Assembly: GCF_036785885.1 (NCBI RefSeq)
Contig: NC_092323.1
Span: forward strand, 16,252,501 to 16,316,500
Reading direction: 5' to 3'
Length of the DNA stretch: 64,000 bases
DNA from: Coffea arabica
Lineage: Eukaryota; Streptophyta; Magnoliopsida; Gentianales; Rubiaceae
Positions within the stretch are counted from its first letter, which is position 1. Every line of letters starts with the position of its first letter. The position numbers and the translations under genes are program-made. Under the pieces are notes generated by a model. It worked only from the letters and a program-made list of their open reading frames with translations. It was not told the origin of the DNA and searched no databases. This document shows, one piece after another, positions 10,721 to 22,994 of the stretch.

Positions 10721-11657
10721 ACCCTTTAATGGAATAAACATACAAAATTTCCATTATTATGGTAGCTTTCGATGTTACTAATTTATCTGGGCTCCACAGG
10801 AATCAAATAAAGTGACTCACTAACCAGATCTTTTTGCTCAATTAGGCGTTTTACTCGATTCCTTATGGAATTCTCCTTAAGATTTTGTAAAAACATATGG
10901 TATTAGACGATTTTGAGCAAGTTTAGTAATAATATTTCCCTTTAAAAATCACAGTGACCAACAATAAGATATCATCCCAACATTGAAAATTCCAGTTGAA
11001 CAATAATAATTGAAGATATGATGCATCCCTTTACCAAAAAAAAAAAAAAAATTCTATTTGCCCATCATCTTAAATTAGTAATCCAAACTTCGTCTTTCCC
11101 ATTTTTCCCTTTCTTTCCATAATGTACTCAGACGCTTAAGTAAAACAATATGAGCATAAAAAGAAACAACATTCCCAATTTCTATTGCGCCAACTTTTCC
11201 CCTCCCTTTTCTCTAACATTCTTTTTCATAATATTGCCCATATATAAAAACAAATTTTAATTGCATTGCTTGAATATGACTTTCTCTCCATGTTTGACGA
11301 CAAAAATAAGAAGTTAGAAACACAAACCCAAAAAAAAAAGGATTAAATACCCTGGAGAAATTTATTACTAAATTAAACTATTATAATATTGCAGGATAGG
11401 TAATTGGTTGGGTTATGGACAGGTGAGCATATGTATATTAAGTTATTGATTAATTATGGGCTTGTACTTTGGCCCAAAGTCACAGCTTCTTATAGTACAA
11501 GATAACATCTGCTGAAATTTTGATTGCAAATCACGGCCTTTTGTTTCGCAGCCAAGTTTTTAAAAATCTTGTAACAGACAAACTTGACAAAAAATTTAGC
11601 TTCCAAACAAGGCCAATTATTCCATAACTAGACACTAAGCTGACCTCACTCATTGGT
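10721..11657. other. Intergenic, no feature recognised
   Basis: AT-rich DNA with poly-A runs near 11037 and 11330. No open frame, repeat end or RNA gene could be supported. Confidence 0.5.
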
Positions 11658-11674
11658 AAGAGCATATAAATACA

Positions 11675-11785
11675 GAGTCATCCTGCTGTCAGATTCAAAA
11701 CTCGAATGTTGTGTCTGATAGTTGCGGATGGACAGAGTAATGAGAGGGATACGAGGGTTTTCCTTTTTTTTTTTTTTTAAAAAAA
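11675..11785 (+). mobile_element. SINE-like retroinsertion
   Basis: Flanked by 17-bp direct repeats AAGAGCATATAAATACA (11658-11674) and AAGAGCATATAAACACA (11786-11802), one mismatch. The 111-bp insert ends in a T-run followed by an A-run and contains GATTCAAAACTCGAATGTTG, similar to the insertion at 2492-2603, so both belong to one family. Confidence 0.75.
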
Positions 11786-11802
11786 AAGAGCATATAAACA
11801 CA

Positions 11803-12389
11803 ATGTAGTGAAACTAATGCATTAATAACAAATTCCACTTTGCAAAGATTGGTTGGTTGGAATGGTAATTAGCCAATTAAGATAATAGGGAAAGGGTAAA
11901 TCTGCAATAATCCTTTGCACTTGGGCTAAGTACAGCATCTTAAATGGAGCTTATCATAGAATAAATGACCCAAATGAGTAAATAATCAATTTGGACGACC
12001 TTTTTAGTGCTCTTATCGAAACCATTTTTGAGATAAACTCCACTTTACCATACATAAAGCAAAGTCACGTCAGTCAGACAAATGTATAAACACAATCGGG
12101 TTTGGACTAAGTATGGTTGGCCTTATGTGCCGTTGATATTTATAATTTTTTTTATGATTTGATTTACCCTCATTTAATTTTGTTGTATTTAATGACGTAT
12201 AACAAAAGTTACATGAGCATATACTTAATTATGAATACAGTAAAATTTTGAAAGTGTACGTCAAATCGTAAAAAGAATATATCAACTAATTGTGTCTAAA
12301 TTAGACCAACCAACTGAACCTGCACCGTTCACTACATTCGAAAGAATAATCCAAAATCAATCACATCTTGCGGTCTAACAGAATTTAAA
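11803..12389. other. Intergenic, no feature recognised
   Basis: AT-rich sequence between a SINE-like insertion and copy B of the segmental duplication. Nothing supported. Confidence 0.5.
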
Positions 12390-12532
12390 CAATTGCCATC
12401 CAATCAATCACAATTGCTCTGCTGATAGCTCGGTCAAAAGCAAATGCAATGTTGCTTATCCGTTCATATTGGAGAAACTCACAAGCACACGTGCCTGCTC
12501 TCCTCTCCTTGATCCTCATATTTGGGAAAATC

Positions 12533-12745
12533 GTTCAAAACGTCTCTCACATTTTACAAGATGACTTTTTTCGTCCCTCACTTTTAAAAGTGTAATTTTA
12601 TGTCCCTTACAAATTCAAATTGACCAAATTTGGTCCCTACTTAGGTTTCTGACTAATTTTTTGCCGGAATCCACTATGTGACTTGCATGTGATCATTTTT
12701 TAAGGGCAAAATTGTCAAATCAAATTTTTACATAATTTGATTCAT
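12533..12745. mobile_element. Solo arm of the palindromic MITE found at 41702-42146
   Basis: Starts TGGGAAAATCGTTCAAAACG and follows the same course as one arm of the 445-bp element: ACATTTTACAAGATGACTTT, GACCAAATTTGGTCCCTACT, then AGGGCAAAATTGTCAAATCA. The second arm is missing. Confidence 0.75.
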
Positions 12746-12754
12746 AGTCCATCA

Positions 12755-13441
12755 TATTTCCCCCCATTTAGAAACAGGGCGGGGGGTGGGGGAGCGTACC
12801 CCGCTCCGCCACCCGCTTAAAAATATATGTAAATAAATATATGTAATTATATATGTAATATTTAATTTAATTAGTTACAAATTTATGATAATGATATTAT
12901 TAGTTATATGTATTATATAACGTATATTAGTATATGTAATATAATTGATATTATCAATTATAGTAATAATTATATATGTCTACTAATAGAAATTATTAAT
13001 TAGTTATACTAAATTTACTAATACATTTATACTAAATCCTTAATTACACTTAATACAATAATATTTTTTTCTCAAAAATAAAAAGCACAAGTACAATAAT
13101 AATTAGTGATTATATTTGTGCCAAAAGTGAAAACTTGACTACTTTAGTTATATTTATTTCATCATATTGAATTGTACTCAAATAATTTTTGTTTGATTGT
13201 TTTTGTAAATTTCATTTGTGAAATTACAATGAATAATAATTTGGTGATGTATTGATATTTTAGTACTTAATTATTTACTAAAATTTAACTATAATAAAAT
13301 TATATAACAAATTTTTATTAACTCCGTGAGGGCAAGCGACGGCGGGGAGGGGGGCGGAGCGGGGAGAGCGGGGGGAATTTGTAGGCAACGGGGCAGCCCC
13401 GCCCGTGTCCCCTGTCCCGATCCTGCGCCGTTGCTATCCAT
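12755..13441 (-). mobile_element. hAT-type MITE with G-rich ends (element D), truncated
   Basis: Reverse-complement relative of the complete element at 62491-63164: G-rich tracts at both ends, shared TTTAGAAA next to GGGCGGGG, and an AT-rich centre with TATAATTGATATTATCA and ATATAACAAATTTTTATTAA. The left terminus has been lost, and the right end is a decayed TTGCTATCC instead of TTGCCATCCCTA. Confidence 0.7.
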
Positions 13442-13653
13442 TTTTATTTTATTTTTTTTTGTCAGCAACGATACATTTGTATAACCTACTCTATCCTAAT
13501 CTAGGGGGAAGGGGAACCTAAGGAGGCTGTGGTAGGGGTTAGTGGGTATACAGACCCAACTAGACCAATGGAGTGCTATGACACAATTCTTAGATTTTTT
13601 TCGCTGCTGGTGAGGTTTGAACCCTCACCAACTCCCTGGTGACCACTGAGCCA
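13442..13653 (-). mobile_element. tRNA-derived SINE
   Basis: Reading on the minus strand, TGGCTCAGTGG (Pol III box A) is followed about 30 bases on by GGGTTCAAACC (box B), then a body and an A/T-rich tail (a T-run at 13442 on the plus strand). An 11-bp target duplication, TTGCTATCCAT, flanks it (13431-13441 and 13654-13664). Length 212 bp. It landed exactly at the right end of element D. Confidence 0.88.
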
Positions 13654-14680
13654 TTGCTATCCATAGATGTTTTCCTTTTGTGTATTTTGATTCAGCATGC
13701 AGGACGTCAATAGGATTTGAGAAATATAGGCATTCTCTTTCTTACCCAAAAAAGAGGAAAGGGAAAAAAGGAAAATAGAGATGGTGGATGAGGGAGAGAT
13801 TGCAGAGTCATTGATATAACTAGACCACAAAAAGTGGATGAGCGCAGACTGCGGCATCTTCTTGATTTGCTTTTGCAATTCATTGCATTGTTCACAAGGG
13901 TCGAAACAGGAAATGGCTGGCACTTGGCTCCAAGCATGTCTTAAAGTGATTTTTCCTGCTTGTCTGCTTGACTATCATGCCTGCCTCTATTATTGTTTAT
14001 TTTGTCTACTCAATCAGTTTTGAGGATTGACACCATGCATGTATACTCTTGCAAAAAAAAAATTAAAAAAATTAAAAAAATGATTTTGGCATGGCAGAGA
14101 TCAATGATTTTATCTGCTCCTGCCTACGTGCAACATATCATATGATGAGTAACACTTTAATCAATTATTTCATTTTATTCCTTTGGTGACTTCTTCTTTT
14201 TTCTGTGTAATATATTTTGAGAAATATAATTTTTATCGTTTTGTTATAGGATAATATGATCCTTGTATTCTTAGAATCAGATGAATACACCGGTTTTCCA
14301 AAAGTAACAAGATTTCTTAGGTTTCATTGCTCCCTACGTAAAAGTTTCTCTCCATTTCCTTTTCCTTTGATGATTTTGGATTATTAAAATTTTAGAAAAT
14401 AACAACAACGTGCCACCCTTTTTTGTTTTGATTTGGAAGATTAATATACTTAACAAATGAACTTTCTAAGAAATGGATAATTATTGTGAGTGCTGAGATA
14501 GTGCATGCAAAATAAATCCGGAAGTACAAAAGTACATTCTGTAGACTGTTGAAACTAATGGAAGAATTTTGTTTATTTTAAGAACTCAAATATACGTCTA
14601 AGTATACTAACAACAAATACACAAGAACAAGAACAATTTTAATTGTGATGATGATATCTAAGGGCCGTACTCTTCTGATA

Positions 14681-15768
14681 ATGAAGTACAATCTAGTTAA
14701 TAAAACGTTTCACCTATAATCGAGAGGATACAATTTGAGTCACTTCTTCTAACAATGAAGTACAGACTAGTTAATAGAAACGTTTCACTTATAATCAAGA
14801 GGATATGGTTTGAATCATCATAGAAGTAAATAAGAAATCACTATTGATCCTTTAACAAGAAAAGAAAAAAAAATTGGACCAAGCTTTTCTTCTCATTCTC
14901 AGTGCATTGCGTAGCTTGACTCCTTTCCTCTAAATTTAGACTATGGAAACCTGTGGCCGATATTGAACCACAAAACGATACTACAATTTTTTTTTTCAAC
15001 TTTTTGTGGATAGCATAATTAGTAGAATGACTTAAAGTAAAATATTGAAATGCAATATAGACTTCTACAGTGTATAATGAGTAATTCAAACAGCTTACTT
15101 TGATATTTTCAGTTGTATAATAGGATATAAGTTCAAATAGAAATGTTTTTTTTTCCCGAACTATGATCTCAAGAATTCTACGTGATCGAATTCGTCCGCT
15201 ATTTATTCCTAAGTCAAATTTTTTTATTCGATTCTCGATGTAGATTTCAACCTTAATAAAAAAAAAAATTTGCGCGAGTACTTCAAAATTATTAAACTCA
15301 TAAAATGGGGTTTATCTATAATTTTCTTTCTTAATTTTGCAGCTAAAAGACATTGTACAAGCATCCCAAAATTATGAAATCCATAAACAGGGTTTATCTA
15401 TAACTTTTCTTAATTTTGCCGACATGAATTTCCAACAGTCCATAAATACATTTCTCTAGTTCCTGTATATTGATCAAGTGGTCCAAGTCGTAAGAAGTCA
15501 AACATCAATCACCTTTTGAGATGGCTAGAAAGGATTTAAATTAAGAGAGGACTACCTATTCATCATATGATTACGGACAAAGACAATTTTATAATTATAA
15601 TTAAATAAGAAAAAGACTTTCCCCTAACATGATAAGAACTTCATTAAAAAATGACTTCTCATCGACTCTTCCGCTGCTTCTTGACTCTTTCCTCTATTGA
15701 ATGCTGGCTGCTAGGCTCATGTGAGCCAAAGAGTTCCACGACATTTGATCTAAACAGCTTTAAGGTTT

Positions 15769-15805
<37 letters not shown>

Positions 15806-17870
15806 CACACTTTTTTTTTTTTATTAAAATTGACACTACTGGTAGAAGTTATATCATCAAATTAACATAAACAAATATTAAAGAGCAGAATTAAAAAATG
15901 GATATTATAGATCTGAAAATTGGATGAAATTTACACTATAAAACTCCAAAAAATATTTTTAAAAAATAAGGTAATATAATTGTAGCCTCACGAAGTTTCA
16001 GGATTATATAATAGTTATTAACTTATCAGAAGTGAAATCAAATTAAACCATATTAATTTGAAGATGGTGTACGTCCACACAATCATACTTCAAAATGGTA
16101 CATGTACTCCAAAATTATGAAATCCATAAATAGGGCTTTTCCATGCCTTTTTTCTTAATTCTGGCTGACATGTTTTTCAAATAGTCCAAGAATTAGAGAT
16201 TTGTTTACATTTCCCTATATTAATCAAGTGGTCCAAGTCATAAGAAGTCACTGATCAATCACCCATTGAGACAGCAAGAATAAAGATTTGCATGATCAAG
16301 AGAGGACTAGCTTTTCATGATATGATTAAGGAAAAAGCCAATTCTACAATAGTATGAAACAAGAAAAGCACTTCCCACTAACATGATAAGAACTTGATAG
16401 AAAATAGCTTTGCTTGATTCTTCAGCTCCTTCTTCCTCGGCTGTATGCTGGCCACATAGCCCCGTGTGAATTAGAGGAAGCCACGACAGTTTTTTCATAC
16501 TTAAATAAATAAAAGGATTAATTGGTAATTATTGGATGATCACAAATGAGATAAGATTAAAAGAACATTTGAAGATACACATAATTGATTACTATATTTT
16601 TCTTCAATTTCCTGGGATGCCATCACACTACCCAACGTGTCGCAAGTCGCAATCTTCAAAAAGTTGAAGTTTGGTTTTAGTTGAGATGTATTTTTTATTT
16701 CCAAAATGTCATAGATCAAATAAGATTTTCTTTTTATTGTCATGCCAGATATCCTAGATGTAATTTTTGAAGTAACACTCTATCATTTGGCTCCTAATAT
16801 GATATAGTTTAATCATTTTTATTGGATAGTCAATAGTTTCTATTGGATTATCATCAATATAATCAGATAAAAGAACATTTTTGTGGACAAGGTACACACA
16901 ACTACTTGAAGATATTCCCTTCAATTTAATTTCATGGTAAGCCATCACAAGATACAATCCATTTCTGCGTTACACCTTTTTTTTTTTAGTTCTGCTTTAC
17001 ATCTGTACTGTCCCATGATGGAATTTGTAATCTTGGAAAAGTTGAAGTTTGGCTTTAGTTCAGATGTATATTTTATTTCCAAAATGTCAGAAATCAAAAT
17101 AAGATCTTTTCCTTCTTGAGTTGAGTTATCATGCAAAATTTTTCATTGAGTATTCAAATGAATAATTTATCTGTCATTTGTTTGGTACAGTGTCCTAATT
17201 TTCGGTGTCTCAGATGACAATGTAGTATGGGCAGTAGGCGTTTGAACCATTGCAACGTCTGTAGATTTTATTTTATTTTTTAAGGGAAGACTCCAAACAT
17301 TGCAGGGAGAAAGCGAAAACCGAAGATCTTGACAGTGAAACTGGGTTTCTTTTTTCTTTTTTTTTTCATTTTTTCGTCTAAAAGGTGACTTCAAATCTTA
17401 CAAAGGAGATAGGAGAAAGGAAGGGTTTGAGAGTCAAACTAGAACGTTACAAATACCTAATTAATGTTCCTATCAATTAAACTGAATTTTGGGAACACGT
17501 TTATAGAATTTTAGGTGCACAAAGAAAAGTAGAAAACTTTACGATATATAGGCCAACATATTCAGCCTACAACTTGAAGAATTAAGTAGTAATTATTCGA
17601 TGATCACAAATGAAATCAGATTCAAAGATTTTTTTTTTGAAGATAGTTTGAAGATAGCGAACGTACACACAATCATATTTTCCTTACAAACTTCATGGGA
17701 TGCCAGGACAGTGTCCCAACTTGTTGGAAATCGAAATCCTCGAAAAGTTGAAGTTTGGTTTTAGTTGAGATGTATTTTTTATTCCGAACATGTCCAACAA
17801 ACATAGGACTTTTGTCATTGTCATGCAAGAAACTTCAATGTAAAATTCAAAGTACGTGGCACCCTATCAT
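14681..17870. repeat. Diverged duplicated block, units 3-6
   Basis: Repeats of the unit described at 9110-10720. Unit 3 is about 14880-15760 and unit 4 about 16090-16760, both with CCAAAATTATGAAATCCATA, GATCAAGTGGTCCAAGT-like text and a GAGAGGACTA motif, ending in CCACGACA. Unit 5 is about 16780-17180 and unit 6 about 17560-17870, sharing AAAAGTTGAAGTTTGG, TTTAGTTGAGATGTAT and a following CCAAAATGTCA or decayed form. A (TA)n tract lies at about 15776-15800. Reading frames within are short, mutually shifted and interrupted, so I treat the block as non-coding. Confidence 0.65.
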
Positions 17871-18033
17871 CATTTTGGCTAGAAAGATGTGGGGTAATGT
17901 TGGGTGTCTCACCGGATATTAGTTATTTAATTATCTACTAATAACACCTTAACAATTAAATAGTAAATATGAATTATTTGATGATTATACATAAAATCAA
18001 ATAAAAAGTACAAAGTTGAAGATACACAGTTTC

Positions 18034-18218
18034 GCCCCCGTGCACCTCCCACTGGTGACCACTTGGTCCCAGGTTCGAGTCTCTGTTCTGTTGGATTCCT
18101 CCGCGCACTTATCGTGCTTGGGTCGGGTTGGGGCGCCGGGCCAGGGCCGCAGGAGATTAGTCGGGCCCCGTAAGAATTGACCCGGACACCCCTGTGTCGA
18201 CAAAAAAAAAAAAAAAAA
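18034..18218 (+). mobile_element. SINE
   Basis: A GC-rich 185-bp insert in AT-rich DNA. It has a box-B-like CAGGTTCGAGTCTC near its 5' end, a body with GGGGCGCCGGGCC, and the tail GTGTCGAC followed by 17 A. It is flanked by the perfect 13-bp target duplication GATACACAGTTTC (18021-18033 and 18219-18231) and interrupts a further copy of the duplicated unit. Confidence 0.9.
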
Positions 18219-18231
18219 GATACACAGTTTC

Positions 18232-21200
18232 ATGGCATGCCATCACATAATTATACAACCCTTTTATAATTATAATCACATAAAGTGTAATTTTAGCTAA
18301 AATTATGTACTATCAATGAAGCACTATGAGTCTACGACTGATACCATATCCATGAAACTGAATTAATCTGAAAATTTTGTGAATAATGATACAAAAAAGA
18401 AGAAATTATGACATTAAAATCTTAATCCAATAGAGAAAAGTATGTGTATTTATATTGAGGTTCTTGCACCCAACTTAGAATGAGAAATGATTCATGAATA
18501 AATCTTGGAATGAGGACAGAATTAGTATCACAAACGAGATTATGGTCAAGCAGCTTAGGTAATTTGACTGCTTATTAGTTGTTAACACAATGATAAAGAA
18601 AACGATGTACTCAATAATTCCAAACTAAGCACGTGGTTTGGCACTAATAACTAGCAAATCTGATAATTTAATAATCTTAATTGCATGTCCCTGATACATA
18701 ATCATGTATATTAATCTGGTCACCAGTCAAAGTTTATTAGTAGCTTTATTATAATCATGAAGTTTGATCTGATGATGCTGACAGTCCAACAATTCATTCA
18801 AGAAAGTGGACAATAGATTAATTAAGGGTTTCAAAAGGTTAATTGTCAATGGGGCTAACTCAAGAAATGAGACATGTATACTTTCTTTTATTATTGTTTT
18901 CTTGATAAGGGAGGATCCTGGTTGAGTGTGCACTTTTGAAGTCAAACTAAAAAGTGGTTGAATCTTCAAATGATTATAGAAATGGAACAGCATGTGATCA
19001 GTTTAGGTTGAGATGATACTTAACCATGTAAATAATAATGTGAAATACTAATTGGGATTAATCTAGAATTAAAATAAATGGTCTATATTATTATAGATAT
19101 ATAAAGGACAAGTAGTTCATTTATCATTCATGGTTTTTTTTTTCTTGTCATTTTTTCTCAAGAATATTGGTCTTGAGGATCGAAGTGGATACCATTTTAC
19201 AAGCTTTTATGTTTTAGGAACTACTTACGATTGAATAACTAAATCATGCAAAGATTTAATTTGGAAGCCTGTTTAGTTCTTGTTGAATTTTGGATATGGT
19301 TCAACTATAAAACTTAATGACAAGAGAAGCACTTCCAAATACCAATATATTAGTTTGATTTAATTATAAAATTTTGAAAAAGTGTGTTGCAAACAGGGAG
19401 TCGACATATATTGGAACATGCTTACACTAAAAAATTCTTCAATTTGATTTTGGTTTTCTATAAATTATCTCCTAAAATTTGACTACGCAATTACAACAAA
19501 TTATCAGATTATCTTATTGATTTTTATATTCAATTATAAAGATATCATTAAAGCTAATGTACTTCAGGAGCAAATCATCCGCCAACCTGTACCTCAACCA
19601 ACATTTTTGGATGCATAGACTGCAAGGAGGATATGCAGATAATGAAGACAAAGTCACCTTTTTGTTTTGAAGGTGGGAAGAACCCAGAGAGGATCAGATA
19701 GGAGATATGCTTTTCCTACATAATTGAGAGTTGACCCCTAGTGATGGGAGGATTTATCAAATCGAATAAAGAAAAAAGAGGGCAAGTAATGTACTGATAT
19801 TTGAAATATTATTTAGAATAATTATTATAGTATTTTTTATGATGTGATGTATATGAGATAAAAATGTAGTTGAAAATATAAAAAGATGGGTTGAAAAAAT
19901 CTGTTTAAGATGTAAGCAAAATAATATTTGAAATAATTTTGCATCCCAATATCTTTCTAATAAAGCCAAGTCGAAGAAGGAGAAGGAAAATAATATGGCA
20001 ATACCCCTTGTATGGGGAATAATCACATGGCCCCAATTTCTTAGGTGAACTTAATTCTTATTCCTCCAATAATACCTGCAAAGGTTCATACGTCTATAAT
20101 TATGCTTCTAGAGAGATGCTGGGGGATAAGAAACCTTGAATTTTGAAGCTTTGGAGCTCTTATTACTGATCAATGAGCAAATTTCTTGTTGGCATTTAAG
20201 CAAGATAGAATAAAAGTGACCTTGTTAAGTTTAATCTAAATTTGAATATAAACCAGAAATGTCCAAAAAATTGAACATATACAACAATTCTAAATTTCTA
20301 TTTGAGTTTAATCTACTTACAAATCATGGTATATAATTTTACATAAACAATCAAGTGCTTCAATTCAGTGCTGTAATGTTGATCACTATGCCATTTATCC
20401 CCAAAAAAAAAAAAAAAAAAAAAGACCACTCTTGTTTGACTGCTGAATTCTGGTTCGACTCTTTCGGCCAATCCCATGCATGGTTGGTGTGGATTATTAT
20501 ACTGCATATCTGATATACATATGATAAGGACAAAGTGACCTTTTTGCTGTAAAGTTGGGGAAAACCAAGAACAGATCGACTAGAGATATCCTGTTCCTAA
20601 CCACTTCGAGATCGATCAAGTGATGCTTTGCTGGTTACGTGTCTAATTCCCCTTGCATCTTGTAAGTCGTTGCATGATGTATGTACAAAGACACCCGTGG
20701 AAAGTAATTAGGTTAACCTTATTTTCTTGATGATAGCTAGTATTTTTTAGACCGGGTAAAGGGAAAAGGTCATTCCAATTAACCATAGTGTATATGGTCG
20801 TACTGATGATGTAAAAATATTGTTTTTATTTGGCATATATTGCATTACAAAAAAAATATCATTTCCAATTAATCATAGCATATATGGTCATATTGATGAT
20901 GTAAAAATATTATTTTTATCTGGCATATATCGCATTACAAAAAGTGCAATAATACTTTTTAGATAATTAATTTCAATCAGAACTGCGTCAATTATCATGA
21001 AACTTATCTTCTTGTTTTCTTTTGCCAAGTTTGACTTATCATTGATTACCATGAATTATTGGAAAACACTTACTTTATTCACCACTCTGCAACATTTAGA
21101 CGGCTTAAGCAAATAGTTGATGGTAGTGGCTGCAGAAATTCCAGGAAGACTGTTATCTAAATCTTCAACTAGTGATATTGCATATAATTGATCATCATCA

Positions 21201-21535
21201 CCAATAAACAACTAATTAGAGACAAAGGAATAATTAAATCTTACAACAACTTCCAAAAGCAAATTAACAACCCCCATCTTCCTGGAAGCATTAAATAATT
21301 GCTTTCTCTACACTGCAGATGGGATTATGTTTATGTTCATAGGTGCTTAATAAAATATAAGTCACCTTTTTGTTTTAATTAAGGGGAAAATCGAGGGAGA
21401 TCAAGTGGAGATTTCATTAGACCTTTGATGACTCCAAACCATTTCAGACCAAGTGATTCTTGTTTTGATGGGCTGTTAGTGCAATTAGGCCAATTATTTT
21501 AAACCAAAAAAAAATGCCAATAATTGAAGAAGATG
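18232..21535. other. Gene-free AT-rich region with diverged repeats
   Basis: Three loosely similar stretches, near 19655, 20525 and 21355, share a motif close to AAGTCACCTTTTTGTTTT followed by a GGGGAAAA- or GGGAAGA-like run and GATC. They may be duplicated upstream regions. A two-unit tandem repeat lies at 20771-20943. No coding gene could be supported. Confidence 0.45.
20771..20943 (+). repeat. Two-copy tandem repeat, ~86-bp unit
   Basis: Both copies contain TGATGATGTAAAAATATT followed by TGGCATATAT and GCATTACAAAAA. They differ at several positions, so the duplication is not recent. Confidence 0.85.
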
Positions 21536-21539
21536 GTCT

Positions 21540-21547
21540 TATAAATA
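21540..21547 (+). promoter_or_regulatory. TATA-like element of a possible non-coding transcript
   Basis: TATAAATA is followed by a pyrimidine-rich leader-like stretch and, near 21699, the donor-like GAG|GTTAGT. No protein frame of note follows, so if transcribed this would be a non-coding or precursor RNA. Weak evidence. Confidence 0.25.
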
Positions 21548-22855
21548 TACCTGTATCTGTTTACCTTTTCAAAGTATCTATTCTTCAGCTATCTAAAAGT
21601 GTTCATCTGTCCACTCTATACTCCATTAACAGCTTGATCTCCTTTGCAGAAAATCCCCATTTCTCAAAGCCTTAGCAGCATTCAGCTACCCCGGTTGATT
21701 GAGGTTAGTTTTCCATCTATATATACAATACATACATATTGTTTACTTGCTTCATTTTTGACATTCAAGAGTTTCTTGAGTGGCCCATCAAGCTTAGGGT
21801 TGAAAGTGTGGTTAGAATTGGGAGCATTTCACGAGCACTAGTCGAGCACGTTATGCTTAGTTTGGGGTATATTTTGTTAAATTATTTTTTTTCAGAATCA
21901 CCATTATGGATACAAAATCTTGTTTGCATAACGTTGGAGTAGTTTTTAATAAAAATGTAAAAGGTGTTTCAGAGTTTCAGACGAAAATTTGACATTTATC
22001 GTGAAAGTTTTTGACAAGCAACTATAATTAGTGACAAAGACGATTTTTTTCAAGGACTCGTAAAGTCAAGTCTGAAAAAGATGACTCTTTTTTAGGTGCA
22101 TTAATGTTATAATCACTCCACTTTTTGTTAATGACAAATCGTTTTCTTCAATTACTTTTGCGAAAAATCCAAAAAAGATGAAGCGCTTTTAACAATAGTC
22201 GTTAGAGTACGACATTAATAAGACTCTATCAAGTATTTTACTATATATTTTAGAGAATAATTATGGAAAAATTTCGTAGCATGAATAATTGTAGCTTTAC
22301 AAGACTATTTGAGTAGTCTTTTCCAAGTATTTATTCAAAACAACACAGATAAATTTCTTCAACTTTTAGCCTAAATTGAGGCCTAAATCTGTAAGTAGGA
22401 AAAGTAAAGTTTAAAATAAAAGCAAGTAAACTACACTGTATAAAATGAACCATCCAAAATTGCAAATTGACCAATAAAAATTAATTGACCCTCAGTCAGT
22501 TGTCACATCCCAGAGTCAACAGTCACCGTACTACCGAGGGTTGTACCTCTAGTAAGAAAACTGGTACATTTGAAGCTTCGAAATTCGTCATTGCTGCTGT
22601 CACAGTCATGTCACAATAAACCACAGGACTTGACAGTTTTAATTTCTATGATCCATCATATCATCTATTTTCAATCTCTATCAGTCATTTCTTAGTTTTG
22701 CTAGTTCAATTTTACCAATAATATTTGTTTATATTATAAACATGTTTTTTTAATTCACTTTTTTATTTTACATACATCACATCATAACAAATGGGGCTGG
22801 CCCATCACATTACAGCCCCATTATATTGATTTTTTTCTCTTTTCTTCTAGGTATA
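21548..22855. other. Intergenic, nothing firm
   Basis: Downstream of the TATA-like element. Short frames near 21644-21942 have no family resemblance. Confidence 0.4.
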
Positions 22856-22994
22856 CCCGTTTGGATTGCTATTTTTTGAAATTTTTATAAAAAATATATT
22901 ATAATAATTTGATACATATGAGGTAAAAGAATTGACTAAAAAATATGTTCACGAAAAATGTAAATTTTTTTTAAAAAAATTGCAATCCAAACAA
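22856..22994. mobile_element. MITE-like repeat, GTTTGGATT family, copy 2
   Basis: Left end CCCGTTTGGATTGCTATTTT and right end ATTGCAATCCAAACA are inverted repeats. The interior has ATTTGATACATATGAGG and AAAATATGTTCACGAAAAA as in copies 1 and 3. This is the best-preserved copy, 139 bp. Confidence 0.7.

Larger units (their letters stand above)
12390..14680. repeat. Segmental duplication block, copy B (interrupted by transposons)
   Basis: Counterpart of 3290-5640, split by a MITE arm (12533-12745), a hAT-type element (about 12755-13441) and a SINE (13442-13653). The conserved core at about 13850-13935, read on the minus strand, gives a short frame with CFDPCEQCNELQKQIKKMPQ. Copy A gives CFDPCEQRDELLKQIKKMPQ in the same register before a stop. 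This could be a fossil exon or chance conservation, and I do not recognise the peptide. Confidence 0.75.

Noticed and set aside
9894-17136. Short minus frames sharing YDILEIKN-like text
   Set aside because: They come from the repeated non-coding unit, start at non-equivalent positions and break in different places. Treated as repeat, not genes.
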